Source of the DNA: Halostagnicola sp. A-GB9-2
GTDB lineage: Archaea > Halobacteriota > Halobacteria > Halobacteriales > Natrialbaceae
Assembly: GCF_030068615.1 (NCBI RefSeq)
Contig: NZ_JASJOC010000009.1
Span: 1 to 64,000, forward strand
Length of the DNA: 64,000 bases
Direction of reading: 5' to 3'
Made by a program: the position numbers and the translations under genes
The notes under the pieces: model-generated
What the model was told of the DNA's origin: nothing
Database searches by the model: none
The model's input: the letters and a program-made list of their open reading frames with translations, nothing else
Shown here: piece by piece, positions 16,629 to 24,037 of the stretch
Position numbering within the stretch: position 1 is the stretch's first letter
Layout of the letters: each line of letters starts with the position of its first letter

Positions 16629-16683
16629 GCCGGAGACAGGACGACTAAACCGAACGCCGGAGATAGGACGACCAAAACCGAAC
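16629..16683 (+). repeat. Two imperfect tandem repeats of 27 and 28 bp in the crtD-lyeJ gap
   Basis: Units 16629-16655 and 16656-16683 both begin GCCGGAGA and end CCGAAC, differing by two substitutions and one inserted A. They lie between the crtD stop and the lyeJ start. Confidence 0.8.
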
Positions 16684-16707
16684 GACGATTCGAAATGACA
16701 AACCGAG

Positions 16708-17616
16708 ATGACGAACGACGATGAACTGGGCGGGAACGCCGAATCAACCCGCTTTGGAAGCCGTGACGGTTCGGGCGGCCCCGAGTCACAGCTTCGGTAT
16801 CTCCTGGCGCTCTCGAGGCCGCGCTTCTGGCTGTACCTCGCGGGGCCGGTCCTCGTGGGAGTCGCCTACGCGGCGGAGTCGGTCGGCGACCTCGTTTCGG
16901 TATCGGTCGTCGTCCTGTTCGGCTACTTTCTGCTCCCGGCGAACGTGTTCCTGTACGGGATCAACGACATCTACGACCGGGACATCGACGCTGCAAATCC
17001 GAAAAAAGCGGACCAAGAAACCCGGTACGAAGGTCAGCGGATCGTCCCCGTCGCCGTCACCGGGTGTGCACTCCTTCCGCTGGTGTTCTTCCCGACGCTT
17101 TCATCCGGGGCGTGGCCGTGGATCGTCCTGTTTCTCGCGCTGGGAGCCGCCTACAGCGCGCCGCCGCTTCGATTCAAAACGACGCCACTCCTCGATTCGC
17201 TTTCGAACGGCCTCTACATCGCCCCCGCCGGAGCGGCGTACGCGGCCGTTGCAGGGGGTCAACCGCCGCTTCTGGCGATTTTGGGCGGCTGGCTCTGGGC
17301 CATGGGCATGCACACCTTTTCGGCGATCCCCGACATCGAACCCGACAGAACGACCGGAATCCGGACGACCGCGACGGTGCTGGGCGAGAAACGGACCTAC
17401 GCCTACTGCGGCGTCTGTTGGCTACTGGCCGCCATCGCTTTCGGCGCACTCGAGTATCGACTCGGACTCCTGATGCTCGTCTATCCGACGCTCGTCGTCG
17501 CCGTCGCAACCGCGAGCGTGGCCGTCGACCGAGCGTACTGGTGGTTCCCCGCGATAAACACCGTCGTCGGCACCGTTCTGACGATGGGCGGGCTTTGGGG
17601 GGTGTTTTATGGCTGA
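16708..17616 (+). CDS. lyeJ: Lycopene elongase / 1,2-hydratase (UbiA-type prenyltransferase)
   Basis: 302-residue membrane prenyltransferase that adds C5 units to lycopene to build the C50 skeleton of bacterioruberin. The two Asp-rich UbiA motifs are present: NDIYDRDID near residue 85-95 and DIEPDRTTGIRTTA near 210. Eight or nine hydrophobic segments are visible. An N-terminal polar extension of about 25 residues precedes the first helix. It overlaps cruF by 8 bp, so translation is coupled. Placement between crtD and cruF supports the assignment over other UbiA enzymes. Confidence 0.92.
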   Translation: MTNDDELGGNAESTRFGSRDGSGGPESQLRYLLALSRPRFWLYLAGPVLVGVAYAAESVGDLVSVSVVVLFGYFLLPANVFLYGINDIYDRDIDAANPKKADQETRYEGQRIVPVAVTGCALLPLVFFPTLSSGAWPWIVLFLALGAAYSAPPLRFKTTPLLDSLSNGLYIAPAGAAYAAVAGGQPPLLAILGGWLWAMGMHTFSAIPDIEPDRTTGIRTTATVLGEKRTYAYCGVCWLLAAIAFGALEYRLGLLMLVYPTLVVAVATASVAVDRAYWWFPAINTVVGTVLTMGGLWGVFYG

Positions 17617-18463
17617 GGAAGCCGGGATGTCAGCGATGCGGGCGGCGACCCAGCGACGACTCGAGGAGATCATCCAGAACAACCGGTTTACGATCGCGGT
17701 GGTGTTTCCGATCGTCGGCGCGCTGACGCTACTCGCCAGTGCGGAGGGGATCCTTCCGGACCCGCTCGCGTACAACCCGCTGTTTATCCTGTTCGGGACG
17801 GCGGTCATGCGCTCGCCGCTCGTGGTCGGGTTGGGTCCCAGAATCGGCTGGCGGGCGCTCGGCCTGCTCGGCCTGTTGACGGCGTACACCTACGCGATCG
17901 AACTCGTCGGCGTCCGAACCGACTGGCCGTACGGAGCCTTCGAGTACACGATTCAGTTGGGCCCGATGCTCTTCGATGAGATCCCGATCGCCCTCCCGCT
18001 GTTCTTCGTCCCGCTCGTCCTCAACGCCTACCTGCTGACGTTGCTCGTGCTCGAGGAGGCCGCCGACAGCGCGCTCGTTCGCCTGCTCGTCGCTATCGCG
18101 GCGGTCGTCGCCGTCGACCTCGTACTCGACCCCGCCGCGGTCGCGATTGGCTTCTGGACGTTCGACCCTGCGGGCGTCTACTACGGCGTCCCCGTTTCGA
18201 ACTACGCCGGCTGGATCCTTTCGGGGACCGTCGCGGTCGTCCTCGTCGATCTGGCGTTCGACCGATCAGCACTCCGGGCTCGAGTGGCCGACTGTGAGTT
18301 CATCCTCGACGATCTGGTGAGCTTCGTGTTGCTGTGGGGGACGATCAACGTTTTCTACGCGAACTGGCTCGCAGCCGGCGTCGCGCTCCTGTTCTGTGTC
18401 GCGCTCTTTCGGACCGAGCGCTACGACCTCGAGATGGTGACGTCGGCGGTTCCCGAGCGGTAG
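17609..18463 (+). CDS. cruF: Bisanhydrobacterioruberin hydratase
   Basis: 284-residue membrane protein of the CruF/DUF422 family, which hydrates the terminal double bonds of bisanhydrobacterioruberin, the last step to bacterioruberin. Family features include TYAIELVGVRTDWPYGAFEY, then FVPLVLNAYL, DLVLDPAAVAIGFWTF and GVPVSNYAGWILSG. There are about seven membrane segments. The first 8 bp overlap lyeJ. A palindromic hairpin follows at 18471-18485, consistent with the end of the operon. Confidence 0.92.
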   Translation: MAEEAGMSAMRAATQRRLEEIIQNNRFTIAVVFPIVGALTLLASAEGILPDPLAYNPLFILFGTAVMRSPLVVGLGPRIGWRALGLLGLLTAYTYAIELVGVRTDWPYGAFEYTIQLGPMLFDEIPIALPLFFVPLVLNAYLLTLLVLEEAADSALVRLLVAIAAVVAVDLVLDPAAVAIGFWTFDPAGVYYGVPVSNYAGWILSGTVAVVLVDLAFDRSALRARVADCEFILDDLVSFVLLWGTINVFYANWLAAGVALLFCVALFRTERYDLEMVTSAVPER

Positions 18464-18470
18464 CGGGAGA

Positions 18471-18485
18471 CTTTCTACTAGAAAG
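18471..18485. terminator. Hairpin between convergent cruF and crtB
   Basis: CTTTCTA-C-TAGAAAG, perfect 7-bp arms, just after the cruF stop. It could serve cruF from the left and crtB from the right. Confidence 0.4.
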
Positions 18486-18580
18486 AGGCGAAGCTATCAG
18501 CTGCGCCGTTCGCTGATATCCTCTCAGGAGATGCCCGAGAACACGCAAATCGCCGGACCAACTCCCCCCACAGAACGACG

Positions 18581-19531
18581 TTAGTGTGTCGGAACGTTCT
18601 CCCCGTGGCCGGGGCCGCGGTGGCTGGTATCGCTCGGCGGCACGGCGGACACCCGCTGGAAGACGGCCTCCGGATCGCGGTTCCAGTGCCAGTGCCAGCG
18701 CGTCTTCGCCAGACACCACAGCTTTCGAGTCGTCGAGAGCGACGGTTCCTCGTTCAACACGTCGTAGTTTTGCGCCCGGATAACGGCGTGATGTTCCGCG
18801 TACAACACCGCCGCGAGCAACACCGGGAGCTGACAGTCCTTCGGAAGGTACCGGATCCCGGCTACGCCCTCGCGGTAGAGCCGTTCGGTTCGCTTCAGTT
18901 CCGACTGCATCACCGAGGCGAACGATTCGGAGAACTCGAGGTTCTCGACCTCCTGTTCGTCGACGCCGTGTTCGTCGAGACTCTCGAGCGGGAGGTAGAT
19001 TCGATTGCGCTCAAGGACGTCCTCGCGAACGTCCCGCAAAAAGTTCGTCATCTGGAACGCTTCCCCGAGTTTCACCGCGTGGGGACGAGCGGTGTCGGCC
19101 TCGTCGGATTCCATGATCGCCGTCATCATCACGCCGACGGATGCGGCCGACCCACGCATGTACTCCTCAAGGTCGTCGTATCGTTCGTACCGGTTCGTCT
19201 CGATATCGGCCTTCATCGCGTCGATGAAGACATCGATCTCGCGATCGGCGATGTCGTAACGCTCACAGAGCTGTCGAAACGCGATGAGCACGTCGTCCTC
19301 GGGCGGTTCCTCGCCGAGGGCCTGCGCTCGGAGCGACTCGAGGCGAGCGGCCTGTTCCGCTGGCGGCGTGCCGTTCGCGTCGTCGACGACCTCGTCGGCG
19401 ATTCGGAAGAACGCGTAGAGCACGTGCGTGGCGTGGCGAACCCGCTCCGGAAGAAATCGCGTCGCGAGATAGAACGTCTTTCCAGTTCGCTTCTGGATCG
19501 CCTTGCCGGCCTCGATGTGTTCCTGTTGCAT
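18581..19531 (-). CDS. crtB: Phytoene synthase
   Basis: 316-residue trans-isoprenyl diphosphate synthase (squalene/phytoene type) that condenses two GGPP to phytoene, the first committed step to the bacterioruberin made by the convergent cluster. Asp-rich motifs are DEVVDD near residue 46-51 and NFLRDVREDV near 163-172. Other family segments are YAFFRIADE and RIYLPLESL. Length is typical. The transcript likely starts about 95 nt upstream, from a TATA box at 19650-19658, and its leader contains three 20-bp tandem repeats. Confidence 0.95.
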   Translation of the reverse strand: MQQEHIEAGKAIQKRTGKTFYLATRFLPERVRHATHVLYAFFRIADEVVDDANGTPPAEQAARLESLRAQALGEEPPEDDVLIAFRQLCERYDIADREIDVFIDAMKADIETNRYERYDDLEEYMRGSAASVGVMMTAIMESDEADTARPHAVKLGEAFQMTNFLRDVREDVLERNRIYLPLESLDEHGVDEQEVENLEFSESFASVMQSELKRTERLYREGVAGIRYLPKDCQLPVLLAAVLYAEHHAVIRAQNYDVLNEEPSLSTTRKLWCLAKTRWHWHWNRDPEAVFQRVSAVPPSDTSHRGPGHGENVPTH

Positions 19532-19559
19532 TCTCTCTTTCTCCCCTGACTCGCGTTCG

Positions 19560-19620
19560 GGCTCTCCCGGTTGGCACCCGGCTCTCCTGGTTCGTCCCCA
19601 GTCTTCCCGGATTGCAACCC
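19560..19620 (-). repeat. Three 20-bp tandem repeats in the crtB leader
   Basis: Units at 19560-19579, 19580-19599 and 19600-19620 (plus-strand form GGCTCTCCCGGTTGGCACCC, with diverged copies). They lie between the predicted crtB promoter and its start codon, about 28 bp upstream of the ATG. Confidence 0.75.
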
Positions 19621-19648
19621 GTCGAGGATGGAGTTCGTACTACAGGAG

Positions 19649-19660
19649 GATATAAAATAG
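19649..19660 (-). promoter_or_regulatory. Predicted crtB promoter TATA box
   Basis: The minus strand reads CTATTTTATATCC, a good haloarchaeal TATA box, about 120 bp upstream of the crtB ATG. Confidence 0.55.
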
Positions 19661-19768
19661 AAACCCCTCACCAGTTGGGGCCGACGGACGTTCCACTCGA
19701 CGTGAACCGATGAGATGTACGCCCTCGACCCGACCGAGACTCGGACGACAATGGCGGTCAGGACCGAT

Positions 19769-20998
19769 TCACTCCTCGAGCAGTTCCTCGGCCAACATCG
19801 GGGTGAACGTCCCGATATCCGTGACCATCCCGATCGCCTGGGCACTGCCGCGATCGAGCAGTTGCGTGACCGTTGCCGGGTTGATATCGACGCAGACGGT
19901 TTTCGTCGTCGAGGGAAGGCAGTTCCCTACGGCGACCGAGTGGAGCAACGTCGAGAGCATCAACACGAGATCTGCTTCGTGGGCTTGCTCGCGAATCGCG
20001 TCCTGGGCCTCGATAGCGTCGGTGATCGTATCCGGTAAGGGCCCGTCGTCGCGGATCGATCCCGCCAGCACGTAGGGAACGTCGTTCTGGATACACTGGT
20101 ACATCACACCCTCCTCGACGATTCCTTCCTCGACGGCCGCTTCGATCCCGCCGACGCGGCCGATCTCGCTGATCGTGTAGATGTGGTGTTTGTGACCCTT
20201 GCGCGGATGCTCGAGGCTCTCCGTGTCGACGCCGAGTGAGGTCCCGTAGAGGTCCCGTTCGAGGTCGTGGACGGCGAAGCCGTTGCCTGCACTCAGCGCG
20301 TCGACGTACCCCTCGCGAACGAGATCCGCAAGGGCGTCCCGGCCGCCCGAGTGGACGATCGCCGGTCCGCAGACGACGAGGACGGTGCCGTCGTTCTCCC
20401 GAACCTCGCGCATCTCGTCTGCGATCTCCTCGATCAGCGAGGCGGAGGGGCGTTCGCTCGAGACGCCGCCTTGCATGAAGCCGAACGAACTCCCGCCGTT
20501 CCGTGGGCGCTCGGGCGGTTCGACCCTGATCCCTGTCTCGCCGGTGACGACAAGATCCCCTTCGTCGACTGCGTTGAGGACCTTCGTGTGGGCCGCGGGT
20601 CCGTCCTCGGTGCGCTCGACGACGAGCGCGCAGTCCATTTCGGGGTCCTCGACCTCGATCCACGCGCCGTCGACCCGGACGAACGTCGGATGGTTCGTGG
20701 TCGAGTAGAACTCCACCGGGACCACCTGATCGTCGGGCGCGGCCTCGAGCGTCGCGTCCCGTGGATCCGCAACAGTTGCCCCGTTTTGATTCAGTTCGTG
20801 GAGGATCGCCCGGAGATCCTCCTCTTCTTCCGCGATGACTCGCATGCGACAATAGGTCTCAGCGTGTTTATGCCGTCCGACGTTGAACTCCTCGACGTCG
20901 AACTCTCCGCCGAGATCCATCACGACCCCGAAACACCGGCCCATCGTCCCCGAGTCGATGATGTGGCCCTCGAGTTCGACCGTTCGCGTCACTGTCAT
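19769..20998 (-). CDS. LOR/SDH-domain protein (TIGR00300 family, archaeal ornithine cyclodeaminase-type)
   Basis: 409 residues from the ATG at 20996-20998 (MTVTRTVELEGHIIDSGTMG, the usual family start; an upstream ATG at 21043 would add 15 residues). Residues 1-100 form the LOR/SDH conserved domain also found in plant lysine-ketoglutarate reductase regulators and cyanobacterial ArgZ/AgrE. The C-terminal part is a Rossmann-like domain (VVCGPAIVHSGGRDAL, GNGFAVHDLERDLYGTSLG, VCVDINPATVTQLLDRGS). Archaeal members have been assigned ornithine cyclodeaminase activity, giving proline from ornithine. That activity is from my memory of the literature and is less certain than the family. Confidence 0.8.
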   Translation of the reverse strand: MTVTRTVELEGHIIDSGTMGRCFGVVMDLGGEFDVEEFNVGRHKHAETYCRMRVIAEEEEDLRAILHELNQNGATVADPRDATLEAAPDDQVVPVEFYSTTNHPTFVRVDGAWIEVEDPEMDCALVVERTEDGPAAHTKVLNAVDEGDLVVTGETGIRVEPPERPRNGGSSFGFMQGGVSSERPSASLIEEIADEMREVRENDGTVLVVCGPAIVHSGGRDALADLVREGYVDALSAGNGFAVHDLERDLYGTSLGVDTESLEHPRKGHKHHIYTISEIGRVGGIEAAVEEGIVEEGVMYQCIQNDVPYVLAGSIRDDGPLPDTITDAIEAQDAIREQAHEADLVLMLSTLLHSVAVGNCLPSTTKTVCVDINPATVTQLLDRGSAQAIGMVTDIGTFTPMLAEELLEE

Positions 20999-21140
20999 TG
21001 CCGGTACTTCGTGGCCGGGCTTCGTCAATGTGTGCGTTCCCATACCGCGGTTCGATCGACCCGATCGGTCAGTCCCGTCTCGCGGCTCTCAACTGAGTAG
21101 TCCACAACTAACGAAGGCCGCTGGTGGGGAACAACGAGTG

Positions 21141-21932
21141 ATGATCTCCGAGCAGGAACTGATCGAGAAGTGGCACACGCACGTGTTTCAATCCGTAGAA
21201 GACGACATCAGGGACCTGCTCGTCGCGTTCCCCGATCGTCGGAACCTATCGATCTCGTTCGAACAGTGTGGAACGGACTACCGCTTCACCGCGCCGTTAC
21301 TGAGCGATCCCGATCGGACCCTCGAGGCCGGTCGAACGGCGCTTGCGCAGTTCGTCGATCAGCGGTTCGACGAACTCGAGACCAACCTCCGCGCGAACGA
21401 ACGGCTCTACTTTCGCCTGCAGGACGTCCCGGACAGCGTCCGCTACCCGCTCACCTCGATCCGCTCGAGTCACCTGAACAGGCTTGTTACCGTCGCCGGA
21501 ACGGTTCGCTCGCTCGAGTCGCCACAACCGCGGGTCGTGACGGCGGTCTTTGAGTGCGATCGGTGCGGCGAGGAGACGACGGTTCCACAGCACGATCGAC
21601 GGCTTCGCGATACGGTCCGCTGTCAGGCCTGCCAAACCGGAACGTCGCTCAGACTCGTTCCCGACTACTGCGAGTACGTCGACGCGCAACTCGTTCAGTT
21701 GACCGACGGCGATCGAACGCTCCCCGTGTCGCTCGAGCACGACCTCACCGGGTCGGTCGAGGCCGGTGACCGCCTCGAACTCGTCACGATTCCGCGAGCG
21801 CGACTCGACAGCGAGACGACCAGAGCCGAAATCGAACTCGAGGCGGTTAGCCTCGATCGACTGCCCCTCGACGAGCACCCCGAAGGGACCGAATCGGCGG
21901 CTCCGGTCCCTGAAACCGATAACACGGTTTGA
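21141..21932 (+). CDS. Stand-alone MCM N-terminal-domain protein (no helicase domain)
   Basis: 263 residues from the ATG at 21141. It matches the N-terminal half of archaeal MCM. A helical A-subdomain (1-90) is followed by RSSHLNRLVTVAGTVRSLES (OB-fold entry), then a C4 zinc finger (ECDRCGEE ... RCQACQTG). The remaining OB strands follow (DYCEYVDAQLVQLTDGDRTLPVS, DLTGSVEAGDRLELVTIPR). The protein stops about where the AAA+ module would begin: no Walker A or B, no arginine finger. A real MCM is about 700 residues. It may bind ssDNA or form rings like the MCM-N hexamer, possibly modulating the replicative helicase (inference). Divergent from the LOR/SDH gene. Confidence 0.85.
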   Translation: MISEQELIEKWHTHVFQSVEDDIRDLLVAFPDRRNLSISFEQCGTDYRFTAPLLSDPDRTLEAGRTALAQFVDQRFDELETNLRANERLYFRLQDVPDSVRYPLTSIRSSHLNRLVTVAGTVRSLESPQPRVVTAVFECDRCGEETTVPQHDRRLRDTVRCQACQTGTSLRLVPDYCEYVDAQLVQLTDGDRTLPVSLEHDLTGSVEAGDRLELVTIPRARLDSETTRAEIELEAVSLDRLPLDEHPEGTESAAPVPETDNTV

Positions 21933-21986
21933 CTTTCATTACTCGGTGGAAAAACCTCTATGCAAGTTCATACCATATCCTCGCGT

Positions 21987-22148
21987 ATGGCTTACGAATC
22001 AGGGACGGTCACGCGGTCGCGCTGTTTGAACTGCGGGTTCGAAGCGGAGGGTGGCTCGACGGAGTGGCGACGACTCGAGGTGCCGAAACTCGGCCGGATG
22101 ACCCAGTGTCCCGAGTGTAAGAGCACGAACGTCATCACCGGCAGATAG
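21987..22148 (+). CDS. Small zinc-ribbon protein
   Basis: 53 residues from ATG 21987 ([18 protein letters not shown]). Two CxxC pairs, CLNC and CPEC, separated by about 30 residues, form a one-zinc ribbon; the sequence ends STNVITGR. The alternative start at 21960 adds nine residues. It is 54 bp behind the MCM-N gene and could be co-transcribed with it. Function unknown. Confidence 0.7.
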   Translation: MAYESGTVTRSRCLNCGFEAEGGSTEWRRLEVPKLGRMTQCPECKSTNVITGR

Positions 22149-22276
22149 GCGGCTTCCACCGTCGGCAGGCAGTTTCGTTCGACGTTTCACTCGCCGGTCC
22201 CGCTCGAGGAACCTGCAAGCGCGACGGGCCGCGCTGGCCGGACAGACTCTTGAGTCTCTCGTCCCTAGAGGTGAGT

Positions 22277-22720
22277 ATGGAACCTGAAACAGACGCGAGT
22301 TCGAGCGGCGAGGCCTCGAGCGAGAGCGGCCGCGTTCCGACGGAAAAGAGCGATGAGGAGTGGCGCGAGGAACTCACCGACGAAGCGTACGAGATTCTAC
22401 GCGAGGCTGGAACGGAACCGGCATTCAGCGGCGAATACGTCGACCACAAGGCCGACGGAAGCTACGCCTGCGCCGGCTGCGGAGCAACTTTGTTCGAGTC
22501 GGAGACCAAGTTCGAGTCCGGTTGCGGCTGGCCCAGTTTCTACGACGTTGACGACGCGCGAGTGAAAACTCGAACGGATACCAGCCACGGAATGCGACGA
22601 ACGGAGGTTCTCTGTGCGAACTGCGACGGCCACCTCGGTCACGTCTTCGAAGACGGCCCCGAACCGACGGGGAAACGGTTCTGTATCAATTCCGCGGCAC
22701 TCGAGTTCGAGGACGAGTAG
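22277..22720 (+). CDS. msrB: Peptide-methionine (R)-S-oxide reductase
   Basis: 147 residues from the ATG at 22277. MsrB repairs oxidised methionine (R-sulfoxide). The zinc site CAGC ... CANC and the catalytic cysteine in [13 protein letters not shown] are present, with GCGWPSF and [10 protein letters not shown] typical of the family. About 25 acidic/serine-rich residues precede the domain, a common haloarchaeal extension. Monocistronic by spacing. Confidence 0.95.
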   Translation: MEPETDASSSGEASSESGRVPTEKSDEEWREELTDEAYEILREAGTEPAFSGEYVDHKADGSYACAGCGATLFESETKFESGCGWPSFYDVDDARVKTRTDTSHGMRRTEVLCANCDGHLGHVFEDGPEPTGKRFCINSAALEFEDE

Positions 22721-22807
22721 GGCCTTCGGATCGTCTGCTCAAACGGCGACGCCGAATATGCAGGCACCATGTTTTCGGACGGCTTTCTCGGACTCCTAGC
22801 TAGTCCA

Positions 22808-23014
22808 ATGTCCTCCGAACGACCAACTGCCGAGGAACTCCGACAGGGAATGACCGTCGAAATCGTGCAGGAAGATACCGACATCGAATCCACCGACCAG
22901 GAGCCGATCCACGGCGAAGTCGGGACGATCTACGGCGACGATCCGGCGGGACCACACGTCAAACTCAAAAGCGGCATCGTCGGCCACGTCCAATCTGTCG
23001 CCGTCGACGAATAG
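22808..23014 (+). CDS. YwbE-like (DUF2196) family protein
   Basis: 68 residues from ATG 22808. The pattern LRQGMTVEIVQEDTD and GEVGTIYGDDPAGPHVKLKSGIVGHV matches the YwbE family, small beta-barrel proteins of unknown role. An upstream in-frame start at 22769 gives unrelated residues and is rejected. It stands between msrB and the YihY-type gene, all on the same strand. Confidence 0.8.
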   Translation: MSSERPTAEELRQGMTVEIVQEDTDIESTDQEPIHGEVGTIYGDDPAGPHVKLKSGIVGHVQSVAVDE

Positions 23015-23095
23015 GCGCGTCGGATGCGAGCGTCTGGTACGGACTCGAACAACTGCTTCTTCGAGACGAGGATATTTCGGTTCCGTCAGTGAAAG

Positions 23096-23956
23096 ATGAC
23101 TATGATCCCCTCGAGCATCCGGACACTCGCTACGGATGTCACGGCCGTCGCACGCGAACGCCAGATCAGCGTCAAGTCCGCCGGGTTGGCCTACCACGCG
23201 TTCAATACGCTCGTTCCCCTCGTTATCCTGTTGCTCGTCGCCGTCACCATACTCGAGTCGCTCGAGGTCGTCCTCGAAGCCCTCGAGACCGCGACCGGGC
23301 TCGAGGGAACGATCGGTCGAGACCAACTCGACGAAGCCGCCGGGGACGGTGCGAATCGAACGCGAGCGGCCCTGCTCGCGCTCGGCATCCTGCTCTGGAG
23401 CGCGGCTCGCCTGTTTCAGGCCGTAAACAGCGCGTTTACGGCAGTCTACGGCTCGAGGCAGTCCCAGTCGTCGATCAAAGCCGCCCTCTCTGCGTCGTTC
23501 GTGACGATTCTCTACGCGTTCTTGCTCACGGTTACCGTTGCGGTGGGCGTCGCGCTCGTCGGGTTCCTCGGCGTCAGCGTCTCGCTCTTTTTCGAGGGAC
23601 CGCTCGCGATGGCGGCGAGCACGATCGCCCTGACGGGGCTGTTGTTCGTCCTGTTCGTCCCGATGTATTACGTGTTTCCCGAACCCGACGTTTCGATTCG
23701 CGAGGTGCTTCCCGGGACGGCGTTTGCCGCCGTAACGTGGTCGATTCTCGCCGTCGGCTTTCGCATCTACGTGTTGACCTCCGAGAGCGTCGCCCTGTTC
23801 GATATCGCGGGTGCGATCTTGCTGGTCCTGACGTGGGTCTACTTCGGCGGCCTCTGTTTGCTTCTGGGCGCGGTTCTCAACGCGGTGCTCGCCGGTCGCG
23901 TCGATCCCGACGACGGCTGGGTTCCGATGTCCGAGGAGTTGGCGAAGACGACCTGA
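23096..23956 (+). CDS. YihY/BrkB-family membrane protein
   Basis: 286 residues, six predicted membrane segments. Hallmarks of the family are SVKSAGLAYHAFNTLVPLVI near the N-terminus, SAARLFQAVNSAFTAVYG, and the C-terminal TWVYFGGLCLLLGAVLNAVLAGR. The family was once called ribonuclease BN in error; it is an integral membrane protein probably involved in transport. The start may also be the ATG six bases later. Confidence 0.9.
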   Translation: MTMIPSSIRTLATDVTAVARERQISVKSAGLAYHAFNTLVPLVILLLVAVTILESLEVVLEALETATGLEGTIGRDQLDEAAGDGANRTRAALLALGILLWSAARLFQAVNSAFTAVYGSRQSQSSIKAALSASFVTILYAFLLTVTVAVGVALVGFLGVSVSLFFEGPLAMAASTIALTGLLFVLFVPMYYVFPEPDVSIREVLPGTAFAAVTWSILAVGFRIYVLTSESVALFDIAGAILLVLTWVYFGGLCLLLGAVLNAVLAGRVDPDDGWVPMSEELAKTT

Positions 23957-24037
23957 CCACAACTTTGGCCCGACTCGAGCTGTGATCCCCCGTCGAGATC
24001 GGTGGTTTCTATCCTCCCGAGCGCGTAGCAACGACGA

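Noticed and set aside
19758-20852. Long Arg/Gly-rich frames opposite or beside the LOR/SDH gene and elsewhere
   Set aside because: Typical off-frame shadows of GC-rich acidic genes; very basic and arginine-rich, unlike the proteome.
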